From contig JBEKCP010000399.1 of the NCBI GenBank assembly GCA_050014815.1, positions 1-5,894 of the forward strand: a stretch of DNA of 5,894 nt, written 5' to 3'. Shown here piece by piece: positions 1 through 4,815 of this stretch (the stretch's first letter is position 1; every line of letters begins with the position of its first letter). The stretch is from JBEKCP01 sp050014815 (GTDB lineage Bacteria > Planctomycetota > Planctomycetia > Pirellulales > Thermoguttaceae). The translations under genes were made by a program, and so were the position numbers. The notes beneath the pieces were generated by a model. The model had not been told where the DNA came from, did not search any database, and saw only the letters and a list, made by a program, of their open reading frames with translations.

Positions 1-107
1 GCGTCCCAACCGCCGTAGCGGCTCTCTGCATCGATCCGCACCTGGACGACCTTGTTGGTCACCTTCGCGGTGTACGTGCGTCCGATCTTCACTTCGCTCT
101 TCTTCAC
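1..107 (-). CDS. Small conserved hypothetical protein, N-terminal part, cut by the window edge
   Basis: Read leftward from a GTG at 107-105, the frame stays open to the window edge and gives 35 residues beginning (M)KKSEVKIGRTYTAKVTNK and continuing VVQVRIDAESRYGGWDA. An AAGGAG lies 7 nt before the GTG, which decides this start; an ATG at 113-111 in another frame gives an Arg/Glu-rich peptide and sits too close to the Shine-Dalgarno. The alternating hydrophobic pattern and the GGWDA ending look like a small beta-rich protein. From memory, short proteins with a KKSEVKIG-type start and a GGWDA motif occur in planctomycete genomes, often in accessory or phage-like regions, but I know no function. 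The rest of the gene is outside the window. It is divergent from the broken gene at 488 across a repeat-rich spacer. Confidence 0.7.
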   Translation of the reverse strand, partial: MKKSEVKIGRTYTAKVTNKVVQVRIDAESRYGGWD

Positions 108-114
108 GGCACAT

Positions 115-120
115 CTCCTT
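115..120 (-). promoter_or_regulatory. Ribosome binding site of the small minus-strand gene
   Basis: AAGGAG on the minus strand, 7 nt before the GTG start at 107. It is the main reason for calling a real gene in a frame too short to stand out by length, and for preferring GTG over the nearby out-of-frame ATG. Confidence 0.65.
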
Positions 121-289
121 GGAAAAAAGGATTCTTCGATCTTCGCAGCGAACTCCTACGTTCGTCTGCACATCCACACAGGAGCCAGGTTTTCGGAGAA
201 AGATCAAGCGGATTGCGAGGCCCTTGAGCCAGATTCTTGTAATTCCTGTGTAATCGGTTTGCGGCCCGGCCTGGCGGTCCCGGATGTTC

Positions 290-468
290 CGTCACGAGCG
301 TCATTTGCGTCATTTGGCCCGAATTGGAGCGGCATTTGCGTCACGGCCGCCGCCCCGTCCGTCACCCCGCCGCCATTTGCGTCATGCCGGGCCGACTTAT
401 TTGCATCGCCTTGCACCGCGTTGCACCGGTTGCCCCGCGGGCATGACGCGCGTGACGAACATGACGCA
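290..468. repeat. Ordered array of CGTCA/TGACG words in two opposed blocks
   Basis: CGTCA starts at 290, 299, 308, 339, 360 and 380; its reverse complement TGACG starts at 444, 453 and 462. The left three and the right three are each spaced exactly 9 bp, and the two blocks point at each other. A longer form, CATTTGCGTCA, is present three times (302-312, 333-343, 374-384). The array fills most of the gene-poor spacer 108-487. It could be a binding array for a regulator or replication initiator, or the leftover of a coding repeat: the 9-bp unit reads ATG-ACG-CAA (Met-Thr-Gln) on one strand, and such codon runs could end a lost protein. I see nothing else in the spacer apart from the 10-bp repeats at 401-430. 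Confidence 0.55.
401..430. repeat. Three tandem 10-bp units of the form TTGCAYCGSS
   Basis: The three consecutive decamers at 401, 411 and 421 are TTGCATCGCC, TTGCACCGCG and TTGCACCGGT; a fourth at 431 (TGCCCCGCGG) is only loosely similar. The 10-bp period is close to one helical turn, so a protein binding TTGCAYCG would meet its sites on one face of the DNA. The block lies between the CGTCA and TGACG arms of the larger array and ends 58 bp before the GTG of the broken gene at 488. Its function is unknown. Confidence 0.5.
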
Positions 469-474
469 ATTCCT

Positions 475-480
475 GGGAGG
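475..480 (+). promoter_or_regulatory. Ribosome binding site of the broken cysteine-rich gene
   Basis: GGGAGG lies 7 nt before the GTG at 488-490. It fixes the probable start of the gene although the frame entered there does not reach the conserved C-terminal part. Confidence 0.5.
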
Positions 481-487
481 CCTGTTT

Positions 488-945
488 GTGCCTGACAACA
501 GTCCGTCGCCGCGCTCGCAGCTCAACGCCACGGCCCTCGCCGTCGAAAGGGATTCAATCGTGCTGACGCGAGCCGGCGGGCAGGCCGTGAAGAGCAGCTT
601 GATCTGCTCGAACGATCGAGCGCCCCGCCGGTGCAGAAAGAGGCGGCCCGGCGGGCGATTCTGGCGAAGTGCGGCCAGGAAGTCTGAATCGAACCGGCGG
701 CGGAGCTCGCCGCCGCGATCGAGGCGCAAGCGGCCGCCGGATTGCTGGGCGTCCCGCTGGAAACGATCGAGGCCAGGCTGACGATGTGCCGGGGGTGTCC
801 GCGGTTTGGGGGAGACCGCTGTTCGACCAGGTATTCCGGTGATTGTTCGACGGGTCCGGCGCGATTCGTCCGCGCCGTAATTGGGCAGGCGAACCTTAAC
901 CCGCCCGAGCCGAATGAGGTGCCGTGCGAAACTTGGCCTGCGTGA
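488..945 (+). pseudogene. Broken gene for a small cysteine-rich, probably metal-binding protein
   Basis: Translation from the GTG at 488 begins (M)PDNSPSPRSQLNATALAV and is plausible to about 590. The protein-like reading then continues in another frame: EEQLDLLERSSAPPVQKEA through AILAKCGQEV. It meets a TGA at 685-687 and stays open in that same frame to a TGA at 943-945. The last part carries the recognisable module: GVPLETIEARLTMCRGCPRF, then two more cysteines each spaced by 7 residues, and a closing CETW. CxxC-x7-C-x7-C followed by CxxW suggests a zinc-binding fold; I recall similar short planctomycete proteins of unknown role. One frame change (about 540-595) and one nonsense codon (CGA to TGA would suffice) explain the damage. 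Alternatively, the intact stretch from 742 (TTG) to 945 could be a 67-aa protein on its own. Confidence 0.55.
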
Positions 946-1140
946 AGAGGGTGCCGCGCGTGGTTTTGGGCGGTCGTGTCCGATGTGATGCACCAAGTGC
1001 CGGCGTGCTCGGCCGTCTGCTCCTCGGCGACATAGCCGGTCGCTGTGCCCGGTGCGGCTGCCACTTGAGCCAGAGTAGCTTGGCGGTGGCTAACAAGATT
1101 AGGATGGTCACGGAACGGTGCGCCCAGGGGAAAGTGGTAG
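942..1140 (+). pseudogene. Small zinc-ribbon-like protein (CxxCGC...GKW type), frameshifted near its end
   Basis: A GTG at 942-944 overlaps the TGA of the preceding reading frame (GTGA), a layout typical of coupled translation. The frame reads (M)KRVPRVVLGGRVRCDAP, then GRLLLGDIAGRCARCGCHLS, then KIRMVTERCAQGK. The pattern CxxCGC, a Lys/Arg-Met stretch, then ExC and GKW resembles a small zinc-ribbon tail I recall from short phage and bacterial proteins, in which GKW is the last tripeptide. Here the current frame gives GKVV and runs on to 1205. If one A of the AAA at 1131-1133 is removed, it reads GKW followed at once by TAG (1138-1140), the expected ending. I therefore call a single-base insertion. 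A sequencing error would look the same. A start further upstream at 924 is possible but lies inside the previous gene. Confidence 0.5.
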
Positions 1141-1205
1141 CAGGTGGACTTGATTTCCTTCGCAAGACCGGAATTCCTGCGTCCTGGTTTCTTCAATCCG
1201 AATAG

Positions 1206-1210
1206 AGGAG
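1206..1210 (+). promoter_or_regulatory. Ribosome binding site of the 1219 gene
   Basis: AGGAG (within GAGGAG) lies 8 nt before the ATG at 1219. It selects this ATG over an upstream in-frame alternative at 1144 and supports the plus strand as the coding one. Confidence 0.65.
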
Positions 1211-1218
1211 AAGAACTC

Positions 1219-1587
1219 ATGCCAAAGAAAAGCAGTCCAAGTTGCAGCGTCAAAGGAAGACTCGAATTGGAGCCTGGCGATCACGTCGTTAACCGGCGGA
1301 ACCCCCACGATCAGCGCGCGGAGGACATCGACGACACAGTGATCACGTTCCAACCGAGCGTTGGATTTGGCGGTTGCGACTTGGTGAATGTCCACTATAA
1401 GCACCCTCGCACCGGCCACCCACAGGGTTTCGGCGGAGCCAGCGCGGGGCTCGAAGTATTCGACGGCGATGTCGTGTACGCTTGCTTTCACGTCGAGCGT
1501 GCCCGCAGCGGCGGTGAAACAGACGGCGGGGCCACGGCCGCGCGTGCCGAAGGCGCGGCGGATGACAGCCCGGATATGCTGGACTGA
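1219..1587 (+). CDS. Hypothetical protein of 122 aa, no recognised family
   Basis: ATG start with an AGGAG 8 nt upstream, uninterrupted to TGA, with mostly G/C third positions as in the neighbouring real genes. The protein starts MPKKSSPSCSVKGRLELEPG, is mixed polar/hydrophobic in the middle (DTVITFQPSVGFGGCDLVNV, then DGDVVYACFHVE) and ends in an acidic, Ala/Gly-rich tail from about residue 95 that is probably disordered. There is no signal peptide and no membrane segment. Three cysteines (about residues 9, 54 and 91) are too scattered for an obvious metal site. It stands between the broken cysteine-rich genes and the polysaccharide locus, 247 nt before the next gene, so it is probably transcribed alone or belongs to the left-hand island. 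The antisense strand is also open here over 1108-1791, but has no ribosome binding site at its start and an Arg-rich N-terminal half. I do not recognise the protein. Confidence 0.6.
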   Translation: MPKKSSPSCSVKGRLELEPGDHVVNRRNPHDQRAEDIDDTVITFQPSVGFGGCDLVNVHYKHPRTGHPQGFGGASAGLEVFDGDVVYACFHVERARSGGETDGGATAARAEGAADDSPDMLD

Positions 1588-1821
1588 ACGACGACGGACG
1601 TTCTCCAGGGAAGGCCGACTTTGAGCGATTGGCGGGTTGCACGACGAACGATTGTGCCGCCCGTAGCGATCTTGCCAGAGATTACGAACATAACGGTGCC
1701 GGCCTCGCCGTGTGTAAGCAAAGTAGGCGATTGACCTTTCCTGCCGATATTTCGGTGGCCGATACAAGGTAACGATTGTGCGGAAGGGCATCGCGTATTG
1801 GTAAAGAGTGCCGGTTGCAAC

Positions 1822-1826
1822 GGAGG
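1822..1826 (+). promoter_or_regulatory. Ribosome binding site of the TPR gene
   Basis: GGAGG lies 8 nt before the ATG at 1835. It decides that start over the in-frame GTG at 1808, which would place the Shine-Dalgarno inside the coding region and add nine residues before the signal peptide. Confidence 0.75.
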
Positions 1827-1834
1827 TTCCGATT

Positions 1835-2923
1835 ATGCGTTACCGAGGCTCGGCCCATCTTTACGCCTGCGGGATTGTCGTTGGAATCCTGCATTTCGCA
1901 ACGCTTGCCGGGGGGCAGGTTGCGCCGGAGGCGGCCCCGCGCTCGCTGGGTCGCATGATCGCGACGCGGCAGGCCGACGAACATGTCCGGTATGCGTTCG
2001 ACCTTGTGGGCCACGGCGCGGTCCACTCTGCCCAGGCCGAGTTTCTCCGGGCCTTGCAGTCGGTTTCGCAGGCATTGGACACCGAGGCGGGCAGCGACGT
2101 CCATTGCCGCGCCCTCAGCGCCGGTCTGACGGCGTTCCAGGAGGCCGAGGATTTTGCGGAGGCGGATGCCCGACGTTCGGCCGGAGGGAGCATCGCCCAC
2201 TTGGTCGCCAGCCATCGCACGCCGACGTTGAAGAAGGCCGATTTGGATCCGATGACGCCGTTGTTTGCCATGCAAAACTACTATGCCTTTGCGGAGAACG
2301 AATTGGCCTTGGCAGGCGGCCATCAGCCGGCGGCTTCGCTGGCGCTCTACGGATGGGCACGACTCCAGGCCCTTCTTGGCGGCACGACGCCGGGAGGCGC
2401 CCAGCCCGCTAAAGCCGTTGCACTGCACCGGGCCGCTCTGAAAATCGATCCACGAAATTACCTGGCCGCCAACGAACTGGCCGTCCTGATGGCCCGCTAT
2501 GGCGAGTCGGAAGAGGCCCGGCAGCTTCTGTTGCACAGCCTCTCCCTCACGCAGCGATCGGAAACCTTGCACAACCTGGCGGTGGTCTGCGAGACGCTCG
2601 GCCGGCGCGAAGAGGCCGCAGCCGCCCGCAAGCACTGCCAGGAGGCGATGTCCGCCGAACGGGCCGACCCGCAAACGCAGGGAACCTTGGGCGGAATGGT
2701 GTATTGGGTGGACAGGCAAACGTTCAGCCAGCATGCCGATCCCTCCGAGCTGGGCAATGCTCCGTCGGGCTCTGCCCGGTCTGCACAGGCGCAACAACCG
2801 GCCCCGCCGAAGAACCAGAGTAGCGATCCTCTTGCGAATTTGGTCCTTAATGCCTGGAAGAGGCTGACAGGCGCGTCCGTTGAGAATAAGCCTGCCGCTC
2901 CTCCATCAATTAGTGTGAACTAG
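1835..2923 (+). CDS. Secreted tetratricopeptide-repeat protein, planctomycete type
   Basis: A 362-aa protein. Residues 1-30 (MRYRGSAHLY then ACGIVVGILHFATLAGGQVA) form a signal peptide, so it acts outside the cytoplasm. Residues 45-110 are a helical region (EHVRYAFDLVGHGAVHSAQA) that I associate with a planctomycete family found beside polysaccharide-export genes. Two good TPR units follow: about 207-240 (NYLAANELAVLMARYG) and 242-275 (SETLHNLAVVCETLGRREEA), with a weaker one before them (about 165-205). A short conserved-looking MVYWVDRQTFS at 288-298 precedes a Pro/Gln/Ser-rich tail. TPRs bind proteins, so a scaffold or assembly role for the export machine encoded next is a reasonable inference, not something the sequence proves. 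It is 102 nt upstream of the export gene on the same strand, probably one operon. The family assignment rests on memory. Confidence 0.85.
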   Translation: MRYRGSAHLYACGIVVGILHFATLAGGQVAPEAAPRSLGRMIATRQADEHVRYAFDLVGHGAVHSAQAEFLRALQSVSQALDTEAGSDVHCRALSAGLTAFQEAEDFAEADARRSAGGSIAHLVASHRTPTLKKADLDPMTPLFAMQNYYAFAENELALAGGHQPAASLALYGWARLQALLGGTTPGGAQPAKAVALHRAALKIDPRNYLAANELAVLMARYGESEEARQLLLHSLSLTQRSETLHNLAVVCETLGRREEAAAARKHCQEAMSAERADPQTQGTLGGMVYWVDRQTFSQHADPSELGNAPSGSARSAQAQQPAPPKNQSSDPLANLVLNAWKRLTGASVENKPAAPPSISVN

Positions 2924-2964
2924 GACCCGCCCATCGAAGACCGAGAGGTGCGGGGAAAGCCGTG

Positions 2965-2980
2965 AAGTCCACGTGAACTT
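2965..2980. repeat. 16-bp near-palindrome between the TPR and export genes
   Basis: AAGTCCACGTGAACTT pairs 7 of 8 positions with its own reverse complement around a CACGTG core. It lies 45 bp before the export gene start, in the only spacer of the presumed two-gene unit. It could be an operator for a dimeric regulator or just chance. Confidence 0.25.
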
Positions 2981-3010
2981 TGCTCGTCCATTGAAGTTGG
3001 ACCGGATACC

Positions 3011-3017
3011 AGGAGGA
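3011..3017 (+). promoter_or_regulatory. Ribosome binding site of the export gene
   Basis: AGGAGGA lies 8 nt before the ATG at 3026, the strongest Shine-Dalgarno on the plus strand. It settles the start directly in front of a signal peptide. Confidence 0.8.
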
Positions 3018-3025
3018 CCTTTTCG

Positions 3026-4552
3026 ATGTCGATAAGTCATAACTCCCGTTCCGTGCGCCGCCTGAAGCTTCGGACTGCGGTAACGTTGACGGCGCTTTTC
3101 GTCGGGATTGGGGCAGCACGGGCGCAGGAGCAAAGGATCGTGCTGACGCCCTCCGAGTCGTCGTCGCCGGCGGTCAGCCTGGCCATTCGCGAGTCGCCCT
3201 TGCCGCCGGCCCCAGACGGGTCCGCCACGGCGGATACCGTGTCGGCGGCGCCGGCAGCGGCTGCGGAAGTTGCGCCCGCCCATGAGCCGGTTTGGAAAGT
3301 GCCGACAAGGCCGACGCGGGTTATGAGGCTTGCCGCGGCGCCTGCTGCCGCTATGAGGGTTGCCCCGGCGCCGGCCGCGGCGCCGGCCGCGGCGCCAGTC
3401 CCGACCGCGGAGCTTTCCCCCGCCGCGGAGTTTCCTGCCGCACCGGCGGACCCCGTCGCGTCGCCCACGGCTGTACCATCGCCGGCGGTCGAGTCGATGA
3501 TCTGCTGCCCGTCTCCCGAGGAGTGCCGCTGCGGCGTCGCGTGTTTTTTGGGCCCCAATCGCTTCGGCGGCGAACCCCATTGGAAGTCCCAGCGTCTGAT
3601 CCCCTGGCAAGCGTTTGCCCAGGGCGAGTACGTCGGGCCCTCCCGGCTGGAGCACGTCCACGAGTATCGGCTGCGCGTGGATGACGAGCTGCAATTCGTC
3701 TATCGCTTGACGGCGTCGCGATCGACGCGGCCTTACCGCTGGGAGGTCGGCGACCGGCTCCGCGTTCAATCGCTGGCCACCAACGATGTCAACCAGGAGG
3801 CGACGGTTGGACCGGACGGCACCATTACGCTGCCCTTCGTTGGCCAGGTGGCGGCGGCCGGCGCAACGATCGACGGGTTGCGAGACGACTTGAATTCCCG
3901 TTACCGGACCGTGCACGTGGCGCCGAACATCATGGTCACGCCCCTGAAGTTCAACACGCGCTTGGAGGAGTTGCGGGCTTCGGTCGACGCCCGCTACGGC
4001 ACCGGCGGGCAGGTGCGTCAAGTCACGGTGACGCCGGATGGCACCGTCCAACTGCCGGCCCTCGGCTCGGTGTACGTCCAGGGACTCACTCTCGCGGAAT
4101 GCCAGCGCGAGATCGACGAGCGCTATGCCCAACTCGTGCAAGGCATGGAGATAACGCCGATCCTCGTGCACCGTGCCCCGCGTTTCGTTTTTGTCCTCGG
4201 CGAGGTGCGCGCTCCGGGCCGCTATAGCTTGGAGGGCCCCACCACGATCATGCAAGCCGTCGCGATGGCCGGGAGCTGGAACGTCGGGGCGAACCTCAAA
4301 GAGCTGGTCGTTTTCCGCCGCGACGATTGCTGGCGCCTGATGGCCACCAAGCTCAACATCCAAGGCGCATTGCGCGGCCACCGGCCGTGCCCGGCCGACG
4401 AAATCTGGCTGCGCGACTCCGACATCGTCCTGGTGCCGAAGAGCGCCCTGCTGCTGACCGACGATGCGATCAACCTGTTGTTCACTCGCGGGCTCTACAG
4501 CGTTATTCCGGCGAATGTCACCTTCAACTACGGCAAGCTGAGCACCCTGTAG
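3026..4552 (+). CDS. Polysaccharide biosynthesis/export protein (Wza/GumB-like, with SLBB domain)
   Basis: A 508-aa exported protein of the outer-membrane polysaccharide-export family, expected to form the periplasmic/outer-membrane conduit for an exopolysaccharide. Order: basic N-terminus and signal peptide (1-33, cleavage after ARA); Ala/Pro-rich linker (about 71-155) with two decapeptide repeats (MRLAAAPAAA, MRVAPAPAAA); a cysteine cluster (C160, C161, C167, C169, C173); the export domain from about 214 (YRLRVDDELQFVYRL, then YRWEVGDRLRVQSL); two similar motifs at 260-293 (VGPDGTITLP) and 334-367 (VTPDGTVQLP); an SLBB domain at about 387-450 (RFVFVLGEVRAPGRYSLEG); and a C-terminal CPADEIWLRDSDIVLVPKS. 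E. coli Wza is about 380 aa; the excess is the linker and the Cys region. There is no lipobox, so unlike Wza it is not an obvious lipoprotein. The TPR gene upstream and the acyltransferase opposite fit a surface-polysaccharide locus. Confidence 0.93.
   Translation: MSISHNSRSVRRLKLRTAVTLTALFVGIGAARAQEQRIVLTPSESSSPAVSLAIRESPLPPAPDGSATADTVSAAPAAAAEVAPAHEPVWKVPTRPTRVMRLAAAPAAAMRVAPAPAAAPAAAPVPTAELSPAAEFPAAPADPVASPTAVPSPAVESMICCPSPEECRCGVACFLGPNRFGGEPHWKSQRLIPWQAFAQGEYVGPSRLEHVHEYRLRVDDELQFVYRLTASRSTRPYRWEVGDRLRVQSLATNDVNQEATVGPDGTITLPFVGQVAAAGATIDGLRDDLNSRYRTVHVAPNIMVTPLKFNTRLEELRASVDARYGTGGQVRQVTVTPDGTVQLPALGSVYVQGLTLAECQREIDERYAQLVQGMEITPILVHRAPRFVFVLGEVRAPGRYSLEGPTTIMQAVAMAGSWNVGANLKELVVFRRDDCWRLMATKLNIQGALRGHRPCPADEIWLRDSDIVLVPKSALLLTDDAINLLFTRGLYSVIPANVTFNYGKLSTL
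3367..3396 (+). repeat. 12-bp tandem repeat in the Ala/Pro linker of the export gene
   Basis: GGCGCCGGCCGC occurs twice in a row (3367-3378, 3379-3390) and again for its first six bases. It encodes part of the APAAAPAAAP stretch. Together with the two decapeptide repeats just upstream (starting at 3323 and 3353) it shows that the linker has grown by slippage or local duplication, so its length may vary between strains. Confidence 0.7.
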
Positions 4553-4666
4553 CCGAGAAGTTCCCTTGCGTGATGGGACTTCGGGGATCCTGGCCGGCCG
4601 GGCCGGAAGCCTGCGCGGAGACCGCTTTCGGCTTGCGGCAACGACGGCACTGCTTGCACACGACAT

Positions 4667-4777
4667 TTACGCCCGTATCCGGATGCTTCGGCACGAAGAG
4701 ATTCCGCGCCGCGGTGTGCTTTTCGTTGTTCCATATTTCGGCAAGCGGCTGGTGATGGCCTTGCGCAAGCTTGTCAT
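4667..4777 (-). CDS. Doubtful 36-codon ORF behind a strong Shine-Dalgarno
   Basis: On the minus strand a perfect AAGGAGG (4789-4783) lies 5 nt before an ATG at 4777. The site is 39 nt downstream of the acyltransferase start-to-stop frame's end, as if next in an operon. The frame gives MTSLRKAITSRLPKYGTTKS and ends at TAA after a basic tail, a short peptide with no known features. In another minus-strand frame the same DNA reads IWNNEKHTAARNLFVPKHP followed by VVCKQCRRCRKPK, which looks more protein-like, so this may be a frameshifted remnant of a slightly longer zinc-ribbon-like gene. The plus strand is also open here (4566-4829). I see nothing else in the 263-base convergent gap and no convincing terminator. 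Confidence 0.22.
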   Translation of the reverse strand: MTSLRKAITSRLPKYGTTKSTPRRGISSCRSIRIRA

Positions 4778-4815
4778 GGGGACCTCCTTCTCGGACGTTT
4801 GCGAGTTCGCGATGA

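Noticed and set aside
52..495. Open plus-strand frame of 147 codons over the left spacer
   Set aside because: It runs antisense to the well-supported small gene at 1-107, crosses the repeat array, has no Shine-Dalgarno, and its composition (Ala/Pro/Ser/Cys) is that of an untranslated GC-rich frame.
924..941. An upstream in-frame ATG at 924 as the start of the second cysteine-rich gene
   Set aside because: It lies inside the previous coding frame without a Shine-Dalgarno; the GTG at 942 that overlaps the TGA fits translational coupling better.
397..1253. Long minus-strand frames opposite the cysteine-rich remnants (397-996 and 522-1253)
   Set aside because: They are rich in Arg, Pro and Ala without any motif, start without ribosome binding sites, and lie antisense to recognisable CxxC modules.
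1731..1766. TTGACC with a downstream GATACA as a promoter for the TPR gene
   Set aside because: The spacer is 24 bp, too long for a sigma-70-type promoter, and no good -10 box exists at 16-18 bp.
1682..2797. 371-codon minus-strand frame opposite the TPR gene
   Set aside because: It is antisense to a gene with signal peptide and TPRs, begins mid-gene without a ribosome binding site, and is Arg/Gly-rich with no domain.
2987..3004. GTCCA...TGGAC inverted repeat before the export gene
   Set aside because: A 5-bp perfect stem with a 7-base loop is expected by chance in this many bases, and it lacks terminator or riboswitch features.
4557..4582. Hairpin GAAGTTCCC/GGGACTTC as a terminator after the export gene
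   Set aside because: The stem has a bulge, is short, and is not followed by a T-run; support is too weak to list as a terminator.
2906..4666. 586-codon minus-strand frame opposite the export gene
   Set aside because: Despite its length it mirrors the exporter's GC-rich third positions; its poly-Arg/Gly runs are the antisense of the Ala/Pro linker, and no family pattern is seen.
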